Assembly (NCBI GenBank): GCA_963754135.1
Contig: CAVWEY010000002.1
Location: 558,001 to 622,000, forward strand
From: JAJFUI01 sp963754135
GTDB lineage: Bacteria; Planctomycetota; Planctomycetia; Pirellulales; Thermoguttaceae
DNA: 64,000 nucleotides
Direction: 5' to 3'
The notes beneath the pieces were generated by a model. It was not told the DNA's origin and did not search any database. It saw only the letters and a list, made by a program, of their open reading frames with translations. The position numbers and the translations under genes are program-made. Positions within the stretch are counted from its first letter, which is position 1; each line of letters opens with the position of its first letter. Below are positions 18,275 to 27,288 of this stretch, in pieces.

Positions 18275-18465
18275 CTATTCGGCCAGGAACTCTGCCAGAT
18301 CGGCCCAAACGCGGCCCGTCTTCTGGTCGTAGAGCCAGCCGCCGCTGCCGCTGGGTGATTGTGGCGGGCACTTCTCGGTCGGGGTAACAATGCTCCGGCC
18401 CGTGACTGGATTCGCGGGAATCCCCCCTCGAAAGTATGGCCCATAGGGGTGCTTGCTGTCCTGTC
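18275..18465 (-). pseudogene. C-terminal fragment of a pilin-like (GspG-type) protein cut by IS66
   Basis: A minus-strand frame enters from the IS66 element and ends at TAG 18277-18275. Its 60 or so residues include YGPYFRGGIPANPV and GGWLYDQKTGRVWA, the C-terminal style of type II secretion or type IV-like pseudopilins in planctomycetes. The N-terminal part with the prepilin leader is not on the other side of the element, so the gene has lost its 5' part. Confidence 0.5.
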
Positions 18466-18532
18466 GTAAGCGTCTGGCGGAACACGTACGAGGGAAGTTC
18501 CGGCTGGGCACGGGCTTGAGGGTGGGGAGTGA

Positions 18533-20066
18533 TCAGGCTGGCTGCCAGCGGTGGGGGAGCAGGGCGAGCAGATCATCTCCGCTGGCCCCCGGCAGTATCT
18601 CCGGCAAGCGGGTGAGTACGTCGCGGTAGGAGGCCCAAGGATCATGGCCGTGACGCTGGCAGGAAGCCAGCAGGCTGAAATGGACCGCCGCCGCGCGGCC
18701 GCCGCGGTCGTTGCCCAGGAAGAGCCAGTTCTTCCGGCCTAAGGCCATGCCGCGCACCGCGTTCTCGCCCTCGTTGTTGTCGATGTCCAGCCAGCCGTCC
18801 TCAGGGTATACGGACAGGGCCGCCCAGTTCGAGAGCGTGTAATCCATCGCCCCACGAACCGCGCTCTTGGGCAAGACCTTGGGCGCTTCTACTTCCAGCC
18901 AGGCATGGAAGCCGCTCAAGAGCGGCCGAGAGCGCTCCTGCCGCTGGGCGGCGATCCGCTGGGCGCGCTCCGCCAACGGGAGCGCCTCCCACGCGCCCTG
19001 ACAGCGCTGGTGCAAATCCTTCTCCACGGCGTCGAGCTTGCCGATCCAGGCCAAGGCCGTCTCCATGCGGGCCGCGTCCAGCCGCCGGCACTCGTGGAAC
19101 TTCCGCCGGGCGTGCGCCAGCAGGCCACCTCGACGATCCGCCCCGGGGATTCCAGGTAGATGCCGTCATAGCCGTTGAAGGCGTCGGCCTGCAAGTAGCC
19201 GCGATAGTCCTTCAGAAAGGCCGCCGGCCCGTCCCGTTGGTGATTGGTCGTATCGTCGAAGACCGTCAGCGCGTGGAGCGGGTCGCCCACGTAGGGCCAG
19301 AACCGGCCGGTGTACTTCAACTTCCGCCAGGCGTCGCGGACCTTCACCGAAGTGTCGTCGGTGTGGATCACGTGCGAAGCCAGCACCACCCGCACGGCCA
19401 AGGCATACAACGGCCGCAAGAACTCGGCCGTCTGGAGCCACCAGCCGTCCATCGTCTGCCGCGAGATGCGGAGCCCCTGCCGCTGGTAGATCCCTTCCTG
19501 CCGGTGCAAGGGGAGATGGTCGGTTCCCTTGCAGACGATCACCTGCGCCATCAGCCCCGGCCCCGCCAAGGCGCCGGGAATGGCCTCGGCCGGCTTGCGG
19601 GCGACCACCACGTTCTGCTCGGCCAACGTCAGGCCGCTCTCGGGAAGCGGCTCCTTGCGGGCGTATTTCTTGCGGACGTGGACCACCACGAACAGCGTCG
19701 AGGGCCGCCAGTCCAGTTGCTCGCTCCGCTCCGGCGGCAGTTCCACCAAGTTCTCCACGCCGCCCAAGGCCGCCTTTTCGGCCTCCGTCAGGTCATGCAC
19801 CCGCTCTTCACGCGCCATCTTGTCGGGAATCCGGCCGCGGCCGTGCCGGTCTGAGAATCGAACAAGGCGCCTTGCCGCGGATCGAGCTTCTCGCTCGTGC
19901 TGCCGTAGATCCGCTTGAGCAGCAAGTGCATGGGGTGCTCTTGCCGCTCCAGACGCGAGTGGGCCTTCTGCAACTCTTCCAACAACTGCACGACCAACTG
20001 CTTCAGCACCGCCGGATCGTCGGGCAGCAGGGCGGGATCGGGCACGAGTGGAACGTCCGGGCTCAT
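18533..20066 (-). pseudogene. IS66 transposase (TnpC), frameshifted, copy A
   Basis: Three frames together give the IS66 transposase: an N-terminal part with HPMHLLLKRIYGSTSEKLDP, a middle with FWPYVGDPLHALTVFDDTT and LQADAFNGYDGIY of the DDE core, and a C-terminal part with DIDNNEGENAVRGMALGRKN and NWLFLGNDRGG. Breaks lie near 19825 (shared with copy B) and near 19115, where copy A has GG and copy B has GGG. Confidence 0.85.
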
Positions 20067-20131
20067 GCCCTATTAAACGCCGCCGGGACGAAAAAGGTTC
20101 GCCGCCATCGCGAGTTTTTTTCCGCCCGCCG

Positions 20132-20752
20132 TCAGCTCGCGCGCTGATAACCCTTCTGCCGCTTCACGCTGGCCGGGTCGATGCCCCACAGCACCAGCGA
20201 CAACTCCTGCGCCGAAACCTCGATGCTCCGCGCGTCCGCATCGCCGCTGGTCGGGAAGCGAAAGGTCCCTTCTTCCAACCGCCGGTAATACAGCGTCAGC
20301 CCGTCGCGGTCCCACCACAAGAGCTTGATCCGATCGCCGCGGCGGCTGCGGAAGACGAACCAATGGCCCGAGAGCGGACGGCCTGCTCCCAGGATGATCT
20401 CCACGCCCTGCGCCGCCTCCGCCAAGCCGTGCCCGCTGGCCGGCTTTAAGCTCTCGGCCGCCACCACGTGCATGGGCAGAAACCACGGCGACGAACTACC
20501 CTCCGGCGACACCCGCTGGGACAAGTGCGAGGCGGGTGTCACCGCGTGCGGCTGGGACCGGGGGCCGTTCACCGCATCGGCACGGTGGCTACGGCAGGCC
20601 ACTCTACGCCGCCAGAAATAGAAGGCCGATTCCCGCAAGCCCGCGCCGCGGCAAAACGCCCGCACCGATTGGCCGCCTGCCCTCCACCGCTGCACCACCT
20701 CTTCCCAATAGCTCTGCTTCTGGGGATCACCCCGCCGAATACGTCTCTTCAT
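20132..20752 (-). pseudogene. IS66 accessory tnpA-tnpB fusion, copy A
   Basis: The first 60 residues are TnpA-like (DPQKQSYWEEVVQRWRAGG, then SVRAFCR and FYFWRR). The text then reaches VEIILGAGRP, typical of the TnpA C-terminal region, and passes directly into LSGHWFVFRSRRGDRIKLLW of TnpB. The end of TnpA and the start of TnpB, including the usual DMRKSFDGL motif, are missing. The same junction is present in copy B. In copy A a two-base expansion near 20149 shortens the C-terminus. Confidence 0.8.
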
Positions 20753-20846
20753 CTTCGGGCTCCTGAAATGCATGCGGCCGAGCCTATCTCGGCCGACGCA
20801 CATCAGGCTACCATGCCCCACAAGACGCATTCGGCCAGACGCTTAC

Positions 20847-20925
20847 GAACAACTCCGCACCGAGCGCCAGCACACACAGGAGCAGGACCGAGATCCTCCA
20901 GAAGGGCCGTCAGGAGATTCTTCAT
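20847..20925 (-). pseudogene. 5' fragment of a gene interrupted by IS66 copy A
   Basis: An ATG at 20925 starts MKNLLTALL and runs into the element. With one shifted base the frame reads SVLLLCVLALGAELF, a signal-peptide-like stretch. It lies just after the WD40 gene on the same strand and probably was the next gene of that operon. Confidence 0.35.
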
Positions 20926-20959
20926 TGGCAGCGCCCTCAAGCCGCAGTCTGCCGCCCCC

Positions 20960-21907
20960 TCACCTGCTCTCCTTCGTGGCGGGTGCCTCCCACAGCCTGA
21001 TCGTGTTGTCCCAAATCCCCGCCGCCAAGGTCTTGCCGTCCGGGCTGAACGTCACGGAAGTGACCTCATCTGCCGCCGTGAAGGTCGCAAAGTTCTTGCC
21101 GCTAGCCACGTCCCAGAACTTGACCGTGTGGTCCTTGCTCCCCGATGCCAAGGTCGTGCCATCAGGGCTGAACGCTACCGACGTAACAGGTTCGGTATGC
21201 CCAGCGAGCGTGGCGGTGACGTTGCCACTGGCCACATCCCACAGCTTGATCGTGTAGTCCCAACTTCCCGAGGCCAGGATCTTACCATCAGGGCTGAACG
21301 CCACGGAAGCTACGTCCTGATTGTGGCCTATGAAGGTGGCGGTGTTCTTGCCGCTGGCCACGTCCCAGAGCTTGATCGTCTCGTCGGAACTTCCTGAGGC
21401 GAGTGTCTTGCCGTCTCGACTAAGCGCCACGGAGAGGACAGGACTGGTGTGCCCTTGCAAAGTGGCAATGTTCTTGCCGATGGCCGCATCCCAGAGTTTG
21501 ATCGTGGTGTCCCGACTCCCTGAAGCCAGGGTCTTCCCGTATGCCACGGCATACACACACTTGGTGTGCCCAGTAAGCGTGGCGGTATTCTTGCCCGTGG
21601 CCACATCCCAGAGCTTGACCGTCTTGTCCCCCAGACCGCCCCCCGAGGCCACTGTTTTGCCGTCTGGACTGAAGGCCACAGAACTGACAAAGCTGATATG
21701 CCCTGTGAGGGTGGCGGTGTTCTTGCCAGTGGCTACGTTCCACAATTTGACGGTTTCGTCCCAACTGCCCGAGGCCAGAGTTTTGCCGTCAGGGCTGAAG
21801 GCCACAGAGGAAACGATGTTGGTGTGCCCTTTGAACACCTTGGGTTCCTGGGCCTCCAGCGAAGAGGCCATCAGGCTGATTAGGATCAACGACAGTAAGC
21901 GATTCAT
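20960..21907 (-). CDS. Secreted WD40-repeat protein
   Basis: The 315-residue protein has a signal peptide (MNRLLSLILISLMASSLEA) and seven WD40 repeats of the type GHTNIVSSVAFSPDGKTLAS / KLWDVATGKNTATL, enough for one seven-bladed propeller. The third repeat is shortened by about five residues (VYAVAYGKTLASG). Such propellers bind other proteins; no catalytic domain is present. An IS4-type element begins 10 nt upstream of the ATG, so the gene has lost its own promoter; the ribosome-binding site is rebuilt from the duplicated target (AGGAGGTGACCTATG). Confidence 0.9.
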   Translation of the reverse strand: MNRLLSLILISLMASSLEAQEPKVFKGHTNIVSSVAFSPDGKTLASGSWDETVKLWNVATGKNTATLTGHISFVSSVAFSPDGKTVASGGGLGDKTVKLWDVATGKNTATLTGHTKCVYAVAYGKTLASGSRDTTIKLWDAAIGKNIATLQGHTSPVLSVALSRDGKTLASGSSDETIKLWDVASGKNTATFIGHNQDVASVAFSPDGKILASGSWDYTIKLWDVASGNVTATLAGHTEPVTSVAFSPDGTTLASGSKDHTVKFWDVASGKNFATFTAADEVTSVTFSPDGKTLAAGIWDNTIRLWEAPATKESR

Positions 21908-21908
21908 A

Positions 21909-21917
21909 GGTCACCTC
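21909..21917. repeat. Target-site duplication, left copy, IS4-type element
   Basis: GGTCACCTC here is repeated exactly at 23594-23602 on the other side of the element. On the minus strand it contains the GAGGTGA ribosome-binding sequence of the WD40 gene. Confidence 0.9.
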
Positions 21918-23593
21918 CTATGCCGTTGCGCTTTTTCGTTGTGAAAGCAATGCTAGCGTGGCGTAAATGATGTTGGGACGAACAAAAAGACTCCGTATCC
22001 TGGATGAGTCCACAACAAACCGGGCGGCAGGATCGCCGTCCGCATCCAGGAAAGGAGTCTGCCATGATCGTATTGGGCGTACCTCGGGAGGTCAAGTCGT
22101 TCTTTTCCAAAACCACGGCGAAGTGCTCCCGGCCCATCCAACGCGCCTTGGCTCCGATGGTGCTGGCCTTCCTCCTGGCTCCTCATCGACGCTGCCTCAA
22201 GACGATCGCGGGCGAGGTCCTGGGCGGTCGCTGTCACGCGGCCACGATCTCTCGCCGGCTGACCAACCCCCAATGGCGAACGCGGGATTGGTGTGTGGAC
22301 CTGTACGACCGGCTCTTGGACAACGTGGATGCCTGGGAGCGACGACAGGCGAAAGGCAAGCGGCGGCAATGGATCGTGGCCATCGACACAACCTACCATG
22401 CCACGATGTCGGAGCAGATGGAAAACTTGATCCTCATGTCGAAGCGGCGGAATCCCGCGGAAGAACACCCGCCAGCACGCCTTTCTGATGGGGCTGGTGC
22501 TGACCGACCGCGGCGCGCGGCTGCCTGTGCCGCGGAAGAGCTACTACACGGCGGATTACTGCCGCAAACACAAGCGGCGCTTTCGGACGACGATCGACCT
22601 GGCGGCGGCTATGATCCGCGAACTGCGCGTGCCCGACGACGTGGACGTGATCGTGACCTTCGACAGCGCCTTCGATGCCGGCGCGATCCACAAAGCGTGC
22701 CGAAAACGCCATTTTCACGCGGTCTTTCCGCTCGATCCGAATCGGGTGCTGGCCCGCACACCAGACCAGGACGCGGCGTTGGTCTCGGGCGACCCCGTGG
22801 TGGCCTGGACGCGGCGCTGGACACGGAAGGAGTTTGCCCTGCTCGACCTCGCGGTGGACAACGAAGACCACGTCTTCGCCCGTCGGCGACACGCCGACAA
22901 CTTGCGAGTCAAGAAAACGAAGCGGCGGTACGCCGTCGCGGCGCGCCAAGCGACGGTCTCCAAGCTGGGCGACTGTCTGATCGTGGCGTCGTACAAGGAG
23001 AATCCGAAGGTGCAACTCTCGCCGGGCCAGTCGGCCGAGTGGTGGGCCTACCATCGCGCCCCAGTTTCGTATCGCCGCGAAGACAGTCGCAAGCCGGCGC
23101 GTTGGCACCGCAAGGTGCTGGCTTGCACCGATCTGACGGCGACCGCCCGGCAGGTGATCGAGTGGTACGAAGTCCGCTGGCAGGTGGAACTGTTCTTCCG
23201 GGAATTGAAGAGTCGGATGCAGTTCGAGTGTTATGTGCTGATGAAGTTCGAGGCGGTGGAGCGTTACCTGGACATGCTGCTGATGGGGTTGTTGTTGCTG
23301 GAGCAGCAACGGCTGCGCGATATGCAGCGGGAGGGCGTGAAGATCGGAGCCGACTGGGTACAGGCCCGTGCGACGGACCGATTGCGGATGCTCGAATCGC
23401 TCTGCCAGCGATGGAACGTCGCGTGGATCGAGCATCGTCTGCGTACCGTTGGCGGGCGGTGTCGCCTGCTCCGCGAACTGCGTCGTCAGACTCCTTGCCA
23501 GGTCGCATAAGGCAAACATCGCACAACCGCCCTCAAATACCGAGAAACCAAGGCGTTTCACAACGATTTACCGAAAAAAGCGCAACGGCATAG
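21918..23593 (+). mobile_element. IS4-type insertion sequence
   Basis: 1676 bp, with terminal inverted repeats starting CTATGCCGTTGCGCTTTTT; the left inner part of the repeat lacks about six bases present on the right. Flanked by a perfect 9-bp duplication GGTCACCTC. It encodes one transposase. The intact duplication points to a recent insertion, into the leader of the WD40 gene. Confidence 0.9.
22064..23510 (+). CDS. IS4-type DDE transposase (one frameshift)
   Basis: The product is about 480 residues after correction. ATG at 22064 follows AAGGAG. The N-terminal part has a helical DNA-binding region (TIAGEVLGGRCHAATISRRL) and the first acidic residue in WIVAIDTTY; the second lies in VIVTFDSAFD, and the C-terminal Y-R-E-K signature is in YEVRWQVELFFRELKSRM. 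The break near 22470-22490 moves the reading from the first to the second frame within a conserved stretch. Confidence 0.88.
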
Positions 23594-23602
23594 GGTCACC
23601 TC
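23594..23602. repeat. Target-site duplication, right copy, IS4-type element
   Basis: GGTCACCTC, identical to 21909-21917. Confidence 0.9.
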
Positions 23603-23947
23603 TGGGTTCTCTGGCAAGCGATGTAAAGTTCTGTTTCTAATCCCCTCCCTCCCCCTCCCCCATACGATGTTAAAATCATCGCAAGCCCAATCCGCATCAG
23701 GAGTTGCTGGTCTTATTAACCGATGCCGAAAACTGCGCCCTTTACCTGGGCATGGTCGTAAGGAGCTTCCGCCCGATCTTGGTGGTCGTCCCCAGATGCC
23801 TCCAAACATGTGTACAACACACCAGATAGCGTTTACGTGCATCGAATGGGAAAAACGACTGGGAACAGGGGCAATTCTTTCAGAACGTATAAATTGATTG
23901 TAGAAATAAATAGCAAGAAAACAATGGGGAAAACTCGAACGCCCACG
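23603..23947. other. Former upstream region of the WD40 gene
   Basis: No coding frame is supported. Before the IS4-type insertion this was the leader and promoter region of the WD40 gene; on the minus strand it contains a TTGCGA and an AT-rich block with the small palindrome CGATGTTAAAATCATCG near 23665. Confidence 0.45.
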
Positions 23948-24349
23948 TTATTCCGGGAAAAGGCGTTTTTGCACCGCGGCTAGTTCGCCCTTCTCTGATT
24001 CCCTCGTTGTCCTAACCGGCTGCTCGGGCTGCATCACCCAGGCAGCGATACACGCCTCAACGTAGTTGGGGCGAACCGCTATTTGTCCCCGGAACTGGTC
24101 CGTAAGTTCCTCGTCCCAAGGGCCGATGCCGTCCCGTGTCGTTGTGCCGAATCGCAGGACGCCGTTGTCCCAATACACGAACGTATATGTCTCGTCCAGG
24201 CACCGATAGATCATGCCGACGACGGTTCTGCCCTCATGCTCAATGGAGAGCCAGTCCCCCGGGGTGATGGATGGCCAATCCCGGCGACGGAAACTTCCGG
24301 GCAGATCGTCATTGCAGGGAGGAAAAAGTTCACGCTGGTCGTTGCCCAT
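23948..24349 (-). CDS. Unknown protein of 133 residues
   Basis: I do not recognise it. It is acidic, without signal peptide or membrane helix; the middle (SITPGDWLSIEHEGRTVVGM, then FVYWDNGVLRFG) looks like a small beta-barrel. ATG at 24349 overlaps the preceding 68-residue gene by 20 bp, so the two are in one operon. Confidence 0.65.
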   Translation of the reverse strand: MGNDQRELFPPCNDDLPGSFRRRDWPSITPGDWLSIEHEGRTVVGMIYRCLDETYTFVYWDNGVLRFGTTTRDGIGPWDEELTDQFRGQIAVRPNYVEACIAAWVMQPEQPVRTTRESEKGELAAVQKRLFPE

Positions 24350-24536
24350 CATGCTTTCCCAGCGGCTCGCTCGGCTTCACCCCATATTTCTTCTGCCTTG
24401 CCCGTCCCCAGGGGCAGCCGCCAAACGTCACCACCATTTCGATGTGTTGGAGGATCTTGGCGAAGCGGTTGCCCTTCCTGGCCTTGGTGCAAACCGGGCA
24501 GCAGTTTTCACAGTAGTCGGGATCGAAGATGGGCAT
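24330..24536 (-). CDS. Small Cys-rich protein, paralogue of the C-terminal domain at 24721-25242
   Basis: The 68-residue protein starts MPIFDPDYCENCCPVC and contains VVTFGGCPWGRARQKKYGV. Four or five cysteines in CxxC-like spacing suggest a zinc ribbon. Almost the same sequence forms the last 70 residues of the neighbouring 173-residue protein, so one arose from the other by duplication. The ATG follows the previous stop by one base. Confidence 0.7.
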   Translation of the reverse strand: MPIFDPDYCENCCPVCTKARKGNRFAKILQHIEMVVTFGGCPWGRARQKKYGVKPSEPLGKHDGQRPA

Positions 24537-24537
24537 C

Positions 24538-24696
24538 CTACCCCTCGCTTTCGTCGTAATCGTGCTTCCGGGCGGCCCGCCAGCCCTCTTCCCAAGAGCG
24601 GCGTTCGTCCGTGTCTTCCTCGTGCGGATTGCCGCTGACCTCGATGCCATCCCAGTAGGCGTCGTAGCCCTCATCGTAGGTGTCGTTGATGGCCAT
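24538..24696 (-). CDS. Small RMF/CrpP-like protein
   Basis: A 52-residue frame (ATG 24696 to TAG 24538) has the layout of ribosome modulation factor/CrpP proteins: EGYDAYWDGIEVSGNPH followed by WEEGWRAARKHD. In that family the sequence G-x-x-A-x-x-x-G, NP and the W-x-x-G-W end are the conserved positions. RMF binds ribosomes in stationary phase, while CrpP-like proteins have been linked to other roles; which applies here is open. It is very acidic for an RMF, which argues against ribosome binding. It lies one base from the Cys-rich gene. Confidence 0.6.
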   Translation of the reverse strand: MAINDTYDEGYDAYWDGIEVSGNPHEEDTDERRSWEEGWRAARKHDYDESEG

Positions 24697-24720
24697 GGGA
24701 ATGCCCCGTCAATATGAATC

Positions 24721-25242
24721 TCAGAACGAATCGCCAGATTTTTTGGCGGGCAGCGACTCATCGGGGCGAACGCCGTACTTCTTCTGCCTTGCCCGGCCCC
24801 AGGGGCAGCCGCCAAAGGTGACGATCATCTCGATGGCTTGGAGGAATCGGGCGAAGCGATTCCCTTTCCTGGCATTGGTGCAGACCGGACAGCGATTCTC
24901 ACAGTAGTCTGGGTCGAAGATGGGCATGGCGAAACCCACCTTCGGCCAGTTCTCTTCCATCGAATGATCTGTCCACACAAACGCCGCCTCGGTCGGGACA
25001 TTGTGGGCGAAATCGAATCCCGCCTCCCTCAAGGCGACCTCCACCTTCTCCTTGCGGGGCGGCTCGCCATTCAGGTAGACAAGGCCCCAGAAAACCGTGG
25101 TGCCGCCGTCCACGTGAACCCCCGTGGCGATCTGCTTGACCGCAAGCTGGGGATTCAGCCTCGCCATCAAGTGCTGGATGGGAAGGAACTCATGCTCGTC
25201 CCGCACCGAGAACGCTTTTGGTAACTCAACTTTGCTGTGCAT
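24721..25242 (-). CDS. Unknown two-domain protein with Cys-rich C-terminus
   Basis: The 173-residue protein starts at ATG 25242, 7 nt after AGGAG. Residues 1-105 form an unrecognised domain (FLPIQHLMARLNPQLAVKQI, then VFWGLVYLNGEPP). Residues from about 105 read MPIFDPDYCENRCPVCTNAR and IVTFGGCPWGRARQKKYGV, nearly the same as the separate 68-residue protein at 24330-24536. No function is assigned. Confidence 0.65.
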   Translation of the reverse strand: MHSKVELPKAFSVRDEHEFLPIQHLMARLNPQLAVKQIATGVHVDGGTTVFWGLVYLNGEPPRKEKVEVALREAGFDFAHNVPTEAAFVWTDHSMEENWPKVGFAMPIFDPDYCENRCPVCTNARKGNRFARFLQAIEMIVTFGGCPWGRARQKKYGVRPDESLPAKKSGDSF

Positions 25243-25317
25243 GTCGTGGCTCCTGATGACGTGGGAAAGGGCAGTGTAGAGGTGGAAGTCCATGACAATT
25301 GCCAGATTTGGCAAACC

Positions 25318-26217
25318 TCAGCCCAATTCGGGAAAGGCTGCAACCAAAGCCGGTCTCAAATCACTGCAATGTTCGTGCAACAGACGCAGCCAATGGATAA
25401 TCTGGCAGCCACGCACATACTTCTCCTTTTCGTTCCACCTGCTCTGAATCCCGAAAAGTTGGACTCCCTCTACCTTCCAGAGTTCAACCTTGGTCAGAGA
25501 GCCCTGCCACAGCCCGCCACCACTAGTCCCCCAGAGTTCCGGTAGATTGTCGTCGCCCTCGTTCTTGTCGTTGTACCACATTTCCTTTTCTGGGTCGTAT
25601 GGTAAGAAGATATCCACCGCTTTGTCGGATGCCGGATCAGCCGAGGATACATTGGGCCAATTTTCTGGCTTTATGGGAGTATTGCTGTAGCACATGGGTC
25701 GGAACGTCAGGTGAAGCTGAGATGGTTCTGTCTGCTCAGTTCGTACCGTTTCGGAGGGATAGCCGAACAGGAGACATCGGCATCCTGGGTGACCTGAACC
25801 ACGCAAGCTGATATGGCCCAAGTCGATTGCCTCCTTGCGTAAAACAGGTAACGCCCCTGCGGGATCAAGTTCCAAGAACCCAACCTCGGGCCATTCCGAT
25901 TCAATCTTGCCGCAACGTAAGATTGGAAGTGCTCCCGCATCAATCGCCGTAGTCTTCGGAACAACAAATGACAATCGGCCTCCCGGTCGGGATGGCACGG
26001 CGTGAGCAGCGGTAGCCACCAACAAGTGCCCGTCAATACTGACGACAACTCCACTCCTCATCCCCTCCAGCGGCTTGTTCAAGTCCACGAACGCAACGGT
26101 ATGCCTGCTCAGGTTTTGGGCTACAGCCCAAGAGTCGTTCGTATTCACAACGATTCTGTCGAAGTCTTCCACATTCCAGGTCATCCTGGAGCTTCCTGCG
26201 TGTGCCTTTTCTTTCAT
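25318..26217 (-). CDS. Trypsin-like (chymotrypsin-fold) protein
   Basis: The 299-residue product has a plausible catalytic histidine in LLVATAAHAV and serine in GTSGGGLW, the layout of S1-type peptidases; a clear catalytic Asp cannot be fixed by eye. No signal peptide is seen, so it appears cytoplasmic. Cytoplasmic trypsin-like domains occur in accessory and defence-associated proteins, but usually fused to an effector, which is absent here. ATG at 26217 is the likely start (another at 26184). Confidence 0.6.
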   Translation of the reverse strand: MKEKAHAGSSRMTWNVEDFDRIVVNTNDSWAVAQNLSRHTVAFVDLNKPLEGMRSGVVVSIDGHLLVATAAHAVPSRPGGRLSFVVPKTTAIDAGALPILRCGKIESEWPEVGFLELDPAGALPVLRKEAIDLGHISLRGSGHPGCRCLLFGYPSETVRTEQTEPSQLHLTFRPMCYSNTPIKPENWPNVSSADPASDKAVDIFLPYDPEKEMWYNDKNEGDDNLPELWGTSGGGLWQGSLTKVELWKVEGVQLFGIQSRWNEKEKYVRGCQIIHWLRLLHEHCSDLRPALVAAFPELG

Positions 26218-26317
26218 GATTTTCCCTTTTCTTTCACTTCCCCGGCATACGCCAAGTTGTAGCCCCACCTCCATCAGCCACTTTCTGAATCGGGCCTCTG
26301 GATGCGCCTCGGGCCGG

Positions 26318-26923
26318 TCAACCCCGCTGAATCGTCGCCAGCCATGCCTTTGGGCCACCAGGACGGATTGCCACCCTACCCCGTCCTGCGACCGACTCGA
26401 AGCGGGTCGGCTCGATCTGCTTCACCTTCCATCCCGTCTGGAAGGCGTCTCGGATTTCCTGTTGGGTGATTCGCCTTGGCCCCTCTGTCCCTGGCTCCTC
26501 GTTGGAGAAACAGAGGATGTGCAGCAATCCTCCCGACCGCAGGACTTCACCAAGCCCCTGGACGAACACGGGGCGCTGCTCGTCGGTCAGGGTGTGAAAC
26601 AGGCCGCAGTCGATCACCGTGTCAAACTGCCTGCCGAGTCTGTTCAATTTCAGGGCATTCCCGACGAGGAAATGGGCGTCGATTCCTCGTTGGGCGGCCT
26701 TGGCCTTGGCCCGCTCGATGACAACCGCCACGAAGTCGAGTCCCCAACTCTCATGGCCCTTGGCTGCCAAGTACAGGACGTTTTCGCCCGTGCCGCAACC
26801 AACGTCGAGGACACTACCCCGAATCTGGCCAGCCTCGGCCAATTGGATGATCGCAGGTTGAGGCCGCCCGATGTCCCACGGTGCTTGGCCTTGGTACATC
26901 TGCTCGAACTGGTTACGATCCAC
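26318..26923 (-). CDS. Class I SAM-dependent methyltransferase
   Basis: The 201-residue protein has motif I VLDVGCGTGENVLYL, the acidic end of strand 2 in WGLDFV, and post-motif text DTVIDCGLFHTLTDEQR. The N-terminus (FEQMYQGQAPWDIGRPQPAI) is typical of small TehB/thiopurine-methyltransferase-like enzymes that act on small molecules. GTG start at 26923 with GGAGG 7 nt upstream. Substrate unknown. Confidence 0.85.
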   Translation of the reverse strand: MDRNQFEQMYQGQAPWDIGRPQPAIIQLAEAGQIRGSVLDVGCGTGENVLYLAAKGHESWGLDFVAVVIERAKAKAAQRGIDAHFLVGNALKLNRLGRQFDTVIDCGLFHTLTDEQRPVFVQGLGEVLRSGGLLHILCFSNEEPGTEGPRRITQQEIRDAFQTGWKVKQIEPTRFESVAGRGRVAIRPGGPKAWLATIQRG

Positions 26924-26950
26924 TACAATGCCTCCATCCCCCGTAGAAGA

Positions 26951-27199
26951 TCAGGGCCGTTTGCCAAGCTTCTGCAACAGGAACAGCAGTACGACCGCCC
27001 CGACCGTCGCAGCGATCAAGTTTCCGAGCAGACCGATGGCCACAAGGCCCACGAGCCGAAACAAATATCCCCCCAGGATGGCCCCGACAACGCCGACGAC
27101 CAGGTTGCCGAGGATGCCGAACCCCTGGCCCTTCATGATCTTGCCCGCCAGCCACCCTGCCGCAAGGCCAATCAACAGGAAGTAGATTAGATGAAACAT
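26951..27199 (-). CDS. GlsB/YeaQ/YmgE family membrane protein
   Basis: The 82-residue protein has three hydrophobic segments rich in glycine (FLLIGLAAGWLAGKIMKGQG, GNLVVGVVGAILGGYLF, IAATVGAVVLLFLLQKL), the transglycosylase-associated/YeaQ pattern linked to stress responses. ATG at 27199 with GGAGG 9 nt upstream. Confidence 0.88.
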   Translation of the reverse strand: MFHLIYFLLIGLAAGWLAGKIMKGQGFGILGNLVVGVVGAILGGYLFRLVGLVAIGLLGNLIAATVGAVVLLFLLQKLGKRP

Positions 27200-27288
27200 T
27201 GGGTTATCCTCCAAAAGTAGGCCCGAACCCGCACTCTATCGGGGCATGGTCAACGGTCGTCTCCGACGTGGCAGACAACATCATTATG

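Larger units (their letters stand above)
18466..20846 (-). mobile_element. IS66-type element, copy A (deletion derivative)
   Basis: Bounded by terminal inverted repeats beginning GTAAGCGTCTGGC at both ends, about 2.38 kb. It is near-identical to copy B (28919-31298) in the opposite orientation, differing by a few substitutions and one- or two-base length changes. It encodes a tnpA-tnpB fusion and a transposase (tnpC) in pieces. I find no 8-bp target duplication: the flanks are GTCCTGTC on the left and GAACAACT on the right. Confidence 0.9.
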
